A DNA stretch of 33,652 nucleotides, taken from contig JAGVKB010000080.1 in NCBI GenBank assembly GCA_020050835.1, forward strand, positions 1 to 33,652, in the 5' to 3' direction. The notes under the pieces are model-generated. The model had not been told where the DNA came from. It saw only the letters and a program-made list of their open reading frames with translations, and did not search any database. The DNA comes from Candidatus Obscuribacterales bacterium. GTDB lineage: Bacteria; Cyanobacteriota; Vampirovibrionia; Obscuribacterales; Obscuribacteraceae. The position numbers and the translations under genes were made by a program. Every line of letters starts with the position of its first letter. The stretch's first letter is position 1. Positions 16,964-25,464 of the stretch are shown here, one piece after another.

Positions 16964-17317
16964 TTACTTGCGGTACTGCCGGCGCCTGGTATCTTCTCGA
17001 ATTTGAAGAAGATCTCTCAAGAGCTCCTGCCGTTCTGGTCCATCCCATCTCTTAAGCCATTCAGCAATCGCCTGCTGAATCATGCCGCTCTTGTCCGGCG
17101 AATGAGCGCCGTACAGTCGCTTCAGCTCCAACCAGATCGACTGGAGCGCGGCCAGCTGCTCTGATGGCAGCTTAATCGTGTAAGCGACATACTTGCGAGA
17201 TGAGCCGAGCGCGGAGCTTATGGTGACTGTCTGTTGGGCAGTATGCTCGCCGGATTCGGACTCGGATGCCGGCCCGTCAGCTTCCGGCTCATCGAATTCA
17301 CTATGCTCTGCAGACAT
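16964..17317 (-). CDS. Ribbon-helix-helix-like protein with acidic N-terminal tail
   Basis: A 117-residue protein. Residues 1-40 are acidic and Ser-rich (EFDEPEADGPASESESGE), likely disordered. Residues 43-90 fit a ribbon-helix-helix: strand YVAYTIKLP, helix A around EQLAALQSIWLELKRLYG, then DKSGMIQQAIAEWLKRW as helix B. A basic coiled tail ends ...REDTRRRQYRK. The frame extends to a GTG at 17341, but the ATG at 17317 has GAGG 5 nt upstream and overlaps the stop of an upstream small ORF as TGATG, a translational-coupling arrangement. It is probably a DNA-binding regulator or the antitoxin-like partner of the upstream micro-ORF; I recognise no specific family. Confidence 0.65.
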   Translation of the reverse strand: MSAEHSEFDEPEADGPASESESGEHTAQQTVTISSALGSSRKYVAYTIKLPSEQLAALQSIWLELKRLYGAHSPDKSGMIQQAIAEWLKRWDGPERQELLRDLLQIREDTRRRQYRK

Positions 17318-17454
17318 CAGCGCCTCAATCCACGGTCCCACGAGCCGGCCGGCACACTTTCCATCGTTTCCAACGCCGCGACTTCCGGGACGTCAGCCTC
17401 GTAGCCCACCTCATTGTACAGGTTTTTCCAAAGACCACTGGGCCGATTCGACAT
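17317..17454 (-). CDS. Small protein coupled to the RHH gene (hypothetical)
   Basis: A 45-residue ORF (MSNRPSGLWKNLYNEVGYEA..., ending SWDRGLRR) whose TGA overlaps the RHH start as TGATG. GGTGA lies 7 nt before the ATG at 17454. The frame is open further upstream to a TTG at 17511, which would add Cys-containing residues. It is acidic in the middle with no recognisable domain. The overlap is the main reason to believe it is translated. It could be a partner of the RHH protein or a short leader ORF; no function is assigned. Confidence 0.4.
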   Translation of the reverse strand: MSNRPSGLWKNLYNEVGYEADVPEVAALETMESVPAGSWDRGLRR

Positions 17455-17576
17455 GGGAACATCACCATGGCTGGCCTTGCTTTTTATAAAACATGACACA
17501 CAATGTGACAAGCAGAGATCGCTTAGACCGAATTGAAAGCGCGATCAGCCGATGTCCCTTTCCAAGAAGATCGCTC

Positions 17577-18188
17577 ATGATTCAAGAGATCGTCCACGCC
17601 TTGGTGCAACGCATCATCCACGACAAAATAATTATGGGGTTACTCATAATCGGCATCCTGGCCATTTTCATGGGTGGCATGAATAGCAAAGATGAGCAGT
17701 CAGCGACCGGCAAAGGTCCAGCCGCCACCGAGCAAACACAAGCCAGCAGTCAATCACCCCAGGGCTCAACCGCTCAGGCGAGCGTCGAGCCAAGCTTGGC
17801 CACCGATTTCATTAAGTGGTGGTTGGCGATGGCTATGGATTACTCAGCGCAAACCGCCAATCAAAATCATCAACAAGCGCTGGGCTGGATGAGCCAAGAG
17901 GCAGCTCAGCAGTTCCAATCAATCTACTGGACGCCAGATATGGCAAATGGGATAGCAGACGGAAGGATTGTTGCTGCATTTCAACCGACGTCCATCCGGG
18001 CCGAAGCTCTCAACCCAGACGGCAGCGTCGTTGTCGGTGTCAACGGCACCTATGTTGTTCAATCGAGCGGACAACCAGTTCCTTATCAGGTAAAAGCAGA
18101 GTTTCTGGTGCGGCGCGCACAGGACGGCTTGAGGGTAGCCGGTGTTTACAATGAGCTGGCGGCAAGACCGGGGTCGTCTGTCTACTAA
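17577..18188 (+). CDS. Membrane-anchored VirB8/NTF2-like protein
   Basis: A 203-residue protein with one TM segment (about 17-33, DKIIMGLLIIGILAIFMGG). A Ser/Gln/Ala-rich linker (about 38-75) follows, then a C-terminal domain (about 78-195) with the alpha-then-beta pattern of VirB8/TraE-type NTF2-like folds: FIKWWLAMAMDYSAQTANQNHQQALGWM, then strands VVVGVNGTYVVQSSG, YQVKAEFLVRR and DGLRVAGVYNE. In conjugation and type IV secretion systems this fold is an inner-membrane scaffold. No other such genes are nearby, so it is an orphan and its role is unknown. The frame opens at an ATG at 17493 with no SD; the ATG at 17577 (AAGAAG upstream) better places the TM segment. Confidence 0.6.
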   Translation: MIQEIVHALVQRIIHDKIIMGLLIIGILAIFMGGMNSKDEQSATGKGPAATEQTQASSQSPQGSTAQASVEPSLATDFIKWWLAMAMDYSAQTANQNHQQALGWMSQEAAQQFQSIYWTPDMANGIADGRIVAAFQPTSIRAEALNPDGSVVVGVNGTYVVQSSGQPVPYQVKAEFLVRRAQDGLRVAGVYNELAARPGSSVY

Positions 18189-18374
18189 GCGACCGCTCCT
18201 CAGTCCAACCCAGCTCGCAATTACAGTCAGCGCCAGTTAAGCTGAAAGATTTATCGTTGCCGCCGGATGACATGACAACCGAGCCGCTGTCGGCAATTTA
18301 TCAGCCTCTTTGGCGCACCTAAGATTTAGCCTGCCAGTTTTCAAGCGACCTCTGTTAATGAGTCGCTCTCAGCC

Positions 18375-18405
18375 TTGCTAAAAGGTGATCCGGATATGAT
18401 ATATT
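18375..18405 (+). promoter_or_regulatory. Candidate promoter for tRNA-Phe
   Basis: TTGCTA (18375-18380) is followed by overlapping -10-like hexamers, TATGAT (18395-18400) and TATATT (18400-18405), within an AT-rich patch about 60 nt upstream of the tRNA. Spacing is 14 or 19 bp, neither optimal. The rest of 18189-18462 shows nothing else I can name. Confidence 0.35.
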
Positions 18406-18462
18406 GGGTCTCTGTCGCGTTCACGCGAATGTTTCGCTGCGGCTGAAACAACAGAGCTTTCT

Positions 18463-18535
<73 letters not shown>

Positions 18536-18633
18536 TTTTTTCGAATCCGAACTAACTAGTGGCAACCACCAGAGCTGTGTTGTCAGCTAGTAAGATGACA
18601 TTAGGAGTCAGGTTGCGTACAGTTGGCCGGTAA

Positions 18634-19884
18634 ATGCGATTTAGGATTGCAAGAAACGAACACTTAACTGTTCTCCTTTTGCCAGTAGTGATATCGGTAG
18701 CGGCGCTTTGTTTTCATCCGCTGGAGGTACAAGCGGCAAAACGTGACGTCAAACGCGATCAGGTTTATCAAAAGGGAATGGCCTTGCTGGCCGAAGGAGA
18801 CTGTCGCAAAACGATCGAATATTGCGACAAGACGCTTTCCGAAGATCCCAAATGTGCAATGGCACAGGCCATTCGAGCTTATGCGCTCTACAAGCTGGGT
18901 GATCTTCAAAAGTCTTTGGAAAGTTTCGACAAAGCCATATTAATCGACCCTCGACTTTTCTGGTCTTATGAAGCACGTGGAACTGTCTATCACACGATGG
19001 GGCTCGAGCAAAAGGCGATCGAGGATTCAACTAAGGCGCTTAGGCTGACCGATGGCAACCCATTTTCCATTTACTTAAATCGTGGCATGGCTTATCGCAA
19101 GCTTCAGAAGTACAAAGAAGCGCTCTCGGATATCAACACATCTATCTCCTACAATCCGCACCACGCCTTAGCATACTCAGAACTCGGACAGCTTTATTCC
19201 GATTTGCATCAGTATAAGAAATCACTTGATGCCGACACGAAAGCAGTCCAACTCGAGCCCAAGAACGTTAACTTCCTTGGCTGCAGATCTACTCATTACG
19301 CAGCGCTCAATGAGATAGATAAAGCGATCAAGGACCTTACTAAAGCAGTGACGATCGATCCGAAATACGAAGCCGGTTACGTTGCCAGAGGACTGGATTA
19401 TCAACAGATTCAAGAATTCGACAAGGCGATAAGCGATGCCAATCGGGCCATTCGCCTCAACCCAAAATCAGCCTCCGGCTACATGCTGCGAGGGATGTCC
19501 TATCTCAACATGGGCGAGTCGAAGAAGGCGGTTGCGGATCTTTCAAAGTCAATCGCCCTGGAACCGAGGCTGGTCACCAACTTTATCTCCCGCGGCGACG
19601 CATACGCCAGTCTCGGTCAGCACCAAAATGCCCTCAAGGACTATACCTTCGCCATCAGCCAATTGCCGACGATGGTGACACCGTACCAGAAGCGGGCATT
19701 CGTTTATGAGATTACAAAACAGTATCAAAAGGCGATCGATGATTGGACTAAGATCATCAGTTTTTCGCCGGAGAGTTACAAGCCGTACCTAGACCGCGCT
19801 GCCGTTTACGAGAACATGGGCAGAAAGGACTTGGCGGAGAAGGACAAGAAAAAGGCCAAGGAAGTGCGCCGACAGATGTGGTGA
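18634..19884 (+). CDS. Exported tetratricopeptide-repeat protein (11 TPRs)
   Basis: A 416-residue protein. Residues 1-34 form a signal peptide with a hydrophobic core (LTVLLLPVVISVAALCF) and a VQA-AK cleavage site. From about residue 42 to the end there are eleven consecutive 34-residue TPRs, with the expected G/A/Y positions and NP/DP turns, such as EAGYVARGLDYQQIQEFDKA. TPR solenoids mediate protein-protein contacts, so this is probably a periplasmic scaffold. The SD before the ATG at 18634 is weak (GGCCGG). It is convergent with the zinc-ribbon gene, the stops lying one base apart. No catalytic domain is seen. Confidence 0.9.
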   Translation: MRFRIARNEHLTVLLLPVVISVAALCFHPLEVQAAKRDVKRDQVYQKGMALLAEGDCRKTIEYCDKTLSEDPKCAMAQAIRAYALYKLGDLQKSLESFDKAILIDPRLFWSYEARGTVYHTMGLEQKAIEDSTKALRLTDGNPFSIYLNRGMAYRKLQKYKEALSDINTSISYNPHHALAYSELGQLYSDLHQYKKSLDADTKAVQLEPKNVNFLGCRSTHYAALNEIDKAIKDLTKAVTIDPKYEAGYVARGLDYQQIQEFDKAISDANRAIRLNPKSASGYMLRGMSYLNMGESKKAVADLSKSIALEPRLVTNFISRGDAYASLGQHQNALKDYTFAISQLPTMVTPYQKRAFVYEITKQYQKAIDDWTKIISFSPESYKPYLDRAAVYENMGRKDLAEKDKKKAKEVRRQMW

Positions 19885-19885
19885 G

Positions 19886-20554
19886 CTATGTCTCGAAGGT
19901 TGGAAACAGCTCCGGATCTTCCTCTTGAAACAATTCCATCGGCACACGAATTCGTCGCCTCGGATGCACCCCAACGTCATTGCCGCATACAAAGCAGAAG
20001 TTGGCACTAACCGGCAGTTGAGTCTTACAGTCCGCACAGCGTTTCATCTGTGGCGGAGAGCGCTCCGGTTGCTTCTCACCGCACCAGATGCAAAACTTAT
20101 CCAGCGCGCGAATTGATGTGCCGCACGAGACGCATTGAGGAGCAGTACCCCTGATTGTAGTAGGACCAGGCTCGGTCTGAGCCATGCTCGCCACTGCGGC
20201 CGGACTGACTGGCTGCTCGACTCGACTGGAATCAGAATGCTGGCTGTCAATCGCCACACCGCCCCGCTCCTTTAACTCCGCCACAACCTCTTCTTCGGTG
20301 ACCTCCTCCACCAGCAATTCTTCTGACTCACCGGCAAGTTCGGTTTCGGTAGCAGAATTCGACTCGTCAGAAGACGACTCCAGAGCCGGCTCTGATTCAA
20401 CTATCCGAGCCGGCACTTCAGGCGAAACCGCTTTTGCTTCTTCCTTGGGTGCCACCACCTGCAATGGCTCCTCTTCTGGACGCTGGACACCACACCGCCG
20501 ACAGAACTTCGCTGTCGGGCGATTCTCCGCATGACAAAGACGGCAGATGTACAA
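19886..20554 (-). CDS. Triple zinc-ribbon protein with acidic linker
   Basis: A 222-residue protein with three rubredoxin-like CxxC...CxxC zinc ribbons: residues 4-21 (CRLC...CRRC), a second near 140-157 (CVSC...CIWC) and a third near 170-190 (CADC...CFVC). A strongly acidic Glu/Ser/Ala-rich linker of about 110 residues separates the first from the others, and a basic RRRIRV patch precedes the acidic C-terminus. Zinc-ribbon pairs of this kind are often interaction modules of large regulatory proteins. The start is TTG at 20554, well supported by AGGAGG with a 7-nt spacer. Function is unknown; it lies between two TPR genes. Confidence 0.85.
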   Translation of the reverse strand: MYICRLCHAENRPTAKFCRRCGVQRPEEEPLQVVAPKEEAKAVSPEVPARIVESEPALESSSDESNSATETELAGESEELLVEEVTEEEVVAELKERGGVAIDSQHSDSSRVEQPVSPAAVASMAQTEPGPTTIRGTAPQCVSCGTSIRALDKFCIWCGEKQPERSPPQMKRCADCKTQLPVSANFCFVCGNDVGVHPRRRIRVPMELFQEEDPELFPTFET

Positions 20555-20803
20555 CTGTTTTCCTCCTGGGAGCTCTCTTGAATTTCTACCCGACTGAGCC
20601 TGAACAGCATCGAGCCTCGAATCGGTTTAGGCAACGCCACCGGTTGCCAAGGTCGTACTTTCCGCTGTCCTTGCGGGTTCCCCCATTCCAAACGAAACTC
20701 GACCTGCCCATTATAGGCAATTGAACTCGCCGCAAGAAAGCCGCCCATGTCAAGTGATTCCATCTTTCGAAAGATCTTCCTTTCCGATTACGAGAACAAC
20801 TAA

Positions 20804-23098
20804 ATGTCTACCAAAGAGCAACGCTCAAATCTCTCTACTCGATCAGTAAATACCGACTGCGACCTGCTGTCGATTCAAGAGCTCAAAGAGTGCATTCGAA
20901 TGCTGAAAGCTCAAAAACGCTGCGGTGAAGCCATATCGCTGTTCCGAAAAGCAATCGCCTGCCAGGAGCAAGTGCTCGGCAGCGAACACGCACAGGTAGC
21001 AGACAGCTTGCAGGAGCTCGGTCTACTCTTTGTCGAGCTGGCAAAGTTCAAAGAGGCTGAGCCTTGCGCCGTCAGAGCCCTGGCAATCAGAAGACATCAG
21101 CTCGGTGCCGACCACCGCAAACTGGCCGAAAGTCATCACTTATTGGCTACTATCCTCCGCTTCCAAGGAAGGTTAAGCGAGGCGGAGCTATCGTTCAAGC
21201 GCTCACTCGAGATTATCGACCGCAATGACGGAGCCAATCACCCAAATGCCACTACTATCCTGAGCGGGCTGGCCGGTATGTACGGCTTTCAATCACGCTA
21301 CCAGGAAGCCGAACAGCTGTTGGCAAGGGTCTTGAATATTCAGGAAAGGCTGTACGGACTGTGTCACCCGCGCGTTGCCGAATGCCTCGACGATTTGTCG
21401 ACATTGTCTCAAAGGCAGAGAAAATGGGAGGCGGCCGAACCGTTTTCACGCAGAGTCTTATCGATCCGGGAAGCCACACTCGGCATCGATCATCCGGACA
21501 CTTTGACTGCGGTGCACACCCTGGCCCAGCTGCTGGAGCGACTGGGTAAGACAGCTGAAGCGGCTTCAACCCTCAACCGCGCGCAGGCAGGAAAGAGTGC
21601 TGAACCGGAAATGTCCGCCGCACCATCGGCGCTCGAACTGGTGGAAAGCGCCGCCTGCAACCGAAAGCAAAGGCGCTATGAAGAGGCAGAAACACAGTGC
21701 CACAACGCAATCGAAATCAGCCGGCACGCGCTCGGCAACGAGCATCCGCAAGTGGCAACCTGCCTGCAAGAGCTGGCAACACTCCATCGAGTACAAGGTG
21801 ATTACGGTCGAGCTGAAGCGCTTTACCTTCTTACATTGGCAATCAGAGAGAAGCAACTGCACTCGAATGACCCTCAAATCGCCGATACAGTTTGCAGCCT
21901 GGCGCAGGTAAACCATGCTCTCGAGCGCTACTGCAAAGCCGAGCCGCTTTACAAACAGGCGTTATCGATCCGCGAAAAGGCACTCGGTCGCGAACATCCA
22001 GACGTCGCAATTGCCTCAAATCGATTGGCAAATTTATACATGGAGACGGGAAGGTCCGCCGAGGCAGCACTGCTTTACAAGGGAGTGATCGCCATGAGCG
22101 AGCGCTCGTTAGGCAGCGATCACCCGGAAGCAGTCACCGCTCGCCAGAACTACACACTACTTTTGAAGAAACGGCTTAAACGCGTTGAGCTGGAGAACAA
22201 ACTGAAAGTAGGCTCCTTCGAAGAGCCTTCCTTGACAGAGACGACATTTGTATCCGCCGAAAACAGATTGTACGAGGTAGAGAAGAAACACGAACTGCTC
22301 AACCGGGCCAGCCGCTTGCGAGAACAAAGGAGATACGATCAAGCCAGGCAGCTGTTATCTCGCTGCCTGCAGCTGACCGCTTGCCAGAAAGACGGTGATT
22401 TAGACTCCGTCGTTAACTGTTTAACAGAGGTAGCCTTGTGCCATTTCGACCAGGGAAATCTCGAAGAAGCAAGCACTGCGTACGAGCAGGTGATCGCCCT
22501 CAAACGGAAAGTCTGCTCGCCCAACAACTTGTCGCTATCCGCATCCATCAACAATCTCGCCATGATCTACTTTGAGCTTGGACAATTCGAGAAAGCCGAA
22601 AGACTCAATTCCGAAGCGCTGACCATCCGTGAACGCAACCCTAATACCGCTCCCAGACTTGTGGCGACCAGCTTGAACAATCTTGCCGCCTGCCTCTACC
22701 AGCAAGGCAAATATCTAGAAGCCAAGCCACTTTTCGAGCGCGCATTGCGCGTTCGAAAAGAGTGCCTGGGAAGCGTCCATCCGGATCTGGTGGCAAGCAT
22801 TCATAACCTGGCGATCATCAATCACGCGCTGGGGAAATTTATGGAAGCCCAGCAGCTGTACCGGCGCGTCATCGAGGTGAAAGACAGAATTCTGGGCGAG
22901 CAGGACGCTCGCCTCATACCGGCGCTCAACGCTCTGGCAAGGCTCTACATTCAACACGGTAACTACCTCGAAGCAGCACCGCTTCTGCGCAGAGTCTTAA
23001 AAGTAAAAACGGCTGTCTGCGGGCAGGATCACCCGGAAGTTGCCAGCGCACTGGAAAACTACGGACAAGCGCTCTCCCGGCTTGAATGGGCTGTCTAG
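20804..23098 (+). CDS. Kinesin-light-chain-like TPR protein
   Basis: A 764-residue cytoplasmic-looking protein without a signal peptide or TM segment. It is built of about a dozen 42-residue TPRs of the kinesin-light-chain/TPR_12 type, recognisable by the repeated pattern of LGxxHPxVAxxLxxLAxLYxxxGxYxEAExLYxRALxIRE, for example GREHPDVAIASNRLANLYMETG. A non-repeat helical stretch near 440-505 divides two blocks. Such arrays act as protein-binding scaffolds; some flank NB-ARC or CHAT domains, but none is present here. The SD before the ATG is poor. It lies 250 bp from the divergent zinc-ribbon gene. Confidence 0.88.
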   Translation: MSTKEQRSNLSTRSVNTDCDLLSIQELKECIRMLKAQKRCGEAISLFRKAIACQEQVLGSEHAQVADSLQELGLLFVELAKFKEAEPCAVRALAIRRHQLGADHRKLAESHHLLATILRFQGRLSEAELSFKRSLEIIDRNDGANHPNATTILSGLAGMYGFQSRYQEAEQLLARVLNIQERLYGLCHPRVAECLDDLSTLSQRQRKWEAAEPFSRRVLSIREATLGIDHPDTLTAVHTLAQLLERLGKTAEAASTLNRAQAGKSAEPEMSAAPSALELVESAACNRKQRRYEEAETQCHNAIEISRHALGNEHPQVATCLQELATLHRVQGDYGRAEALYLLTLAIREKQLHSNDPQIADTVCSLAQVNHALERYCKAEPLYKQALSIREKALGREHPDVAIASNRLANLYMETGRSAEAALLYKGVIAMSERSLGSDHPEAVTARQNYTLLLKKRLKRVELENKLKVGSFEEPSLTETTFVSAENRLYEVEKKHELLNRASRLREQRRYDQARQLLSRCLQLTACQKDGDLDSVVNCLTEVALCHFDQGNLEEASTAYEQVIALKRKVCSPNNLSLSASINNLAMIYFELGQFEKAERLNSEALTIRERNPNTAPRLVATSLNNLAACLYQQGKYLEAKPLFERALRVRKECLGSVHPDLVASIHNLAIINHALGKFMEAQQLYRRVIEVKDRILGEQDARLIPALNALARLYIQHGNYLEAAPLLRRVLKVKTAVCGQDHPEVASALENYGQALSRLEWAV

Positions 23099-23362
23099 GC
23101 GCGCGAGGGATCGGACGATGCCACTATATGCAGTATCACACACAGAGCCGCACTAAATGACAGAAGCGGAGTTCGGCCGCTGGCAAGAAACAAACGGCAG
23201 GTTGCGCATTTGCATTCGGCAGCGGCAGACTTCGACCTTGGCAATCACAATTGCCGACTTATTCCGCCTGCCGGCCAGCCCCAATCGCTCGGCGGTAAGC
23301 GGCGGCAGTCACATTGGCAGTACTTTCCCCGCTCAAGACGCATTATCAGGCACAAACCAACT
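23099..23362. other. Intergenic region upstream of the DEAD-box promoter, nothing recognised
   Basis: This is the first part of the 488-bp gap after the TPR gene. Short frames exist (for example 23157-23366 plus) but lack SD sites and domain signals. There is no clear terminator for the TPR gene. The remainder of the gap is promoter and leader, listed separately. Confidence 0.5.
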
Positions 23363-23391
23363 TTGACAACCGGGCAAATCTATGCAATAAT
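23363..23391 (+). promoter_or_regulatory. Near-consensus sigma-70-type promoter for the DEAD-box gene
   Basis: TTGACA (23363-23368, 6/6) and AATAAT (23386-23391, 5/6) are separated by exactly 17 bp. The predicted start is near 23398, leaving a leader of about 190 nt. This is the best promoter match found in the window. Confidence 0.8.
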
Positions 23392-23397
23392 GCGTTG

Positions 23398-23586
23398 AAC
23401 TCTAAATTACAATCAATGGTAGAGAAGCTGCAGGTCTTAGTTAACAACATTTGGTTAACATCATTGATTGATGAGCGGATCAACCGGCTGTCCTGAAAGA
23501 CGGACAACTAGCAACCTGAACAGCAGCTAGAACGTGTCTAGCTTGAATCTGCTCCATGAGCAGGAGTTCTACAAAAGGAAATAACA
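23398..23586 (+). promoter_or_regulatory. Structured ~190-nt 5' leader of the DEAD-box helicase
   Basis: The leader contains a GTTAAC...GTTAAC repeat pair around 23440-23460. It also has a GCTAGA/TCTAGC hairpin with a 5-nt loop (23526-23542) and a CTGCTC/GAGCAG hairpin with a 3-nt loop (23549-23563). The last lies 11 nt before the AAGGAA SD (23575-23580). Cold-shock RNA helicase mRNAs often carry long regulatory leaders, so translational or autoregulatory control is plausible but inferred. Confidence 0.5.
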
Positions 23587-24747
23587 TTGACGAATTTTAT
23601 TGAGCTTGGACTGACCAAGCTAACAGCGGCTGCCTTAGAGGAAGTTGCCTACCTGGAGCCGACGGAGATACAGGCAAAAACCATCCCCCTCATACTTGCC
23701 GGGCAAGACGTCATGGCTTCAGCCCAGACCGGCTCCGGCAAGACAGCGGCGTTCGTGTTGCCGATCATCGAGTTGCTGAAGGCAAGAGACAAGCAGCCAA
23801 GGGCCCTCGTCGTCGTCCCCACCCGAGAGTTGGCTCTGCAAGTAGAGGAACAGTTCAAGAAGCTGGCAAAACATTCGCGCTTGCGTTCGGTAACCTTGTA
23901 TGGTGGCACCGGTTATCACCGGCAAACCAATCTGCTTCAACGTGGAGTCGATGTAATTGTCGCCACCCCAGGCAGACTGCTCGATTGTTTTGAGCGCAAG
24001 TTGGTCGATCTGTCGGCCATTCAGATCCTGATCCTCGACGAGGCCGATCGCCTGCTCGACATGGGATTTATGCCGCAGATTCGACGAGTTATTGCCAGTT
24101 TGCCTAAAGAACGGCAAACTGTGATGTTCTCCGCGACATTCGACCCACCGGTCTTACAGATCGCCAAGGAGTATCAAGTCAATCCAACTACTGTTCGAAT
24201 CAATACAAAGCAGGTCGAGCCAACAGACATCGATCAGCGCATGTATCACGTCAACGAATTCGCCAAAGACGCGTTGCTGCTCAAATTGATTCGAGAGAAT
24301 GAGATGAGCTCCGTCCTCGTATTCACCAAGACCAGGCGCAAAGCAACCTGGGTCACAGACAGACTGCGTGATTCGAATATTCAGGCCGAAGAGATTCACA
24401 GTGATATCAGTCAAGGTCAACGCGAGCGGACTCTTGCCCGTTACCGTGAAGGATTGTTTCCGGTATTGGTCGCTACCGATGTCGCTGCTCGCGGGCTGGA
24501 TATTCCCTCAATCAGCCACGTAATCAACTACGACCTTCCTGAATCGCCAGCCGATTACGTGCACCGAATCGGAAGAACCGGCAGAGCCGGTCGCTCTGGA
24601 GTAGCATTTTCCTTTGTCGGCGAAGGTCAAAAGAGCTTGGTCCGGGACATTGAACGACTGATTGGACGAACGGTCGACCCCGAGTCCAACGTAAGACGCG
24701 TCCTGCCGGCCAGAAGGATGAAGCTATCCGGCCGCCGACGACCCTAG
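23587..24747 (+). CDS. DEAD-box ATP-dependent RNA helicase (RhlE/CsdA group)
   Basis: A 386-residue RNA-unwinding ATPase with all SF2 DEAD motifs: an upstream FIELGLT element, Q motif (PTEIQAKTIP), AQTGSGKT (I), PTRELA (Ia), GG and TPGR (Ib), DEAD (II), SAT (III), VLVFTKT (IV), ATDVAARGLDI (V) and HRIGRTGRAG (VI). The C-terminal extension is short and basic (RRMKLSGRRRP), as in the RhlE-like or cyanobacterial Crh group. The start is TTG, backed by AAGGAA at a 6-nt spacing; no nearby ATG fits better. It is probably involved in ribosome assembly or mRNA remodelling, perhaps cold-induced given the long leader. Confidence 0.94.
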   Translation: MTNFIELGLTKLTAAALEEVAYLEPTEIQAKTIPLILAGQDVMASAQTGSGKTAAFVLPIIELLKARDKQPRALVVVPTRELALQVEEQFKKLAKHSRLRSVTLYGGTGYHRQTNLLQRGVDVIVATPGRLLDCFERKLVDLSAIQILILDEADRLLDMGFMPQIRRVIASLPKERQTVMFSATFDPPVLQIAKEYQVNPTTVRINTKQVEPTDIDQRMYHVNEFAKDALLLKLIRENEMSSVLVFTKTRRKATWVTDRLRDSNIQAEEIHSDISQGQRERTLARYREGLFPVLVATDVAARGLDIPSISHVINYDLPESPADYVHRIGRTGRAGRSGVAFSFVGEGQKSLVRDIERLIGRTVDPESNVRRVLPARRMKLSGRRRP

Positions 24748-24774
24748 CCAACCCGGGCATTCGCCTCGTTTCGC

Positions 24775-25347
24775 TCAATTCCCGACGTACAGGTGATTGA
24801 ATCCACCACTGCCGCTGCGGATCATGTTTTGCACGGCATTTTCGCGCTGCTCCCTGCGCGCTCCTAACATGGCGCCGAAACGAGAAACGGCGGCTCCACT
24901 GGCCGATCCGGTTCCGCCAGCAGAGCCGTGCGGCTGATTGGCACTGCCACCGGTCTCCATCTGGCGCAATTCACCCAAACGCTGGAGGCATCTGGCAGTA
25001 CCGAGATAGGTCCGGCTGCTTTCAGCGCGCTCACCGCTTCGGTATCCCGAGCTAGTTTGATTGTTGCTCGCATTCTGCCAGGAACGGCCGGTGTTGGAGT
25101 TGTTATTCGAATAGCTCCAGCCGCTTGCGGGCTCAAATCGGCTTCCACCATAATGACTGCGCGCTTCCGAAGCCCGGTAACCATTCTGCTGCTGAGCCGG
25201 CAGATGGAGATCGCCGTGATAGTGACTGTCAAACTCGGAGGCGCGGTAGCCATTGGGTTGATTGGGATTTTCGCCGCGCCAGTTCTGAGCTTGCGCACAA
25301 CTACCGGCTAGTGAGGAGCTCAACAACAGTACAAGCACTCTAACCAT
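24775..25347 (-). CDS. Secreted repeat-containing protein (hypothetical)
   Basis: A 190-residue protein. Residues 1-20 form a signal peptide (VLVLLLSSSLAG core) with a likely type I cleavage after AQA. The nearby AGSC does not fit a good lipobox. The mature part is Asn/Ser/Gly/Tyr-rich and contains two NGYRASE motifs (32-38, 55-61), each followed by SHY, and a variant SGYRSGE further on. It then has a Gly/Ala/Ser segment and a helical, charged RFGAMLGARREQRENAVQNMI. I recognise no domain; a surface or matrix protein is plausible. The SD is weak (GAAAG). The gene is convergent with the DEAD-box helicase. Confidence 0.7.
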   Translation of the reverse strand: MVRVLVLLLSSSLAGSCAQAQNWRGENPNQPNGYRASEFDSHYHGDLHLPAQQQNGYRASEARSHYGGSRFEPASGWSYSNNNSNTGRSWQNASNNQTSSGYRSGERAESSRTYLGTARCLQRLGELRQMETGGSANQPHGSAGGTGSASGAAVSRFGAMLGARREQRENAVQNMIRSGSGGFNHLYVGN

Positions 25348-25464
25348 GAATTCTTTCGCTCTTCACTGTCGTTCAGGGCACCGAAAGACATCTTACGGCA
25401 TCCACTCATAGCAATTATTCCCATTCTGTCGAAACGAAAGCATCCGAACTGAAGGCTGGTCAGT

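Noticed and set aside
20578-20763. Minus-strand frame upstream of and overlapping the zinc-ribbon gene (product begins MESLDMGGFLAASS)
   Set aside because: It looks mildly protein-like, but the frame conflicts with the well-supported zinc-ribbon start (AGGAGG, TTG 20554) and has only a distant SD; it could be a frameshifted or decayed gene, so it is noted but not called.
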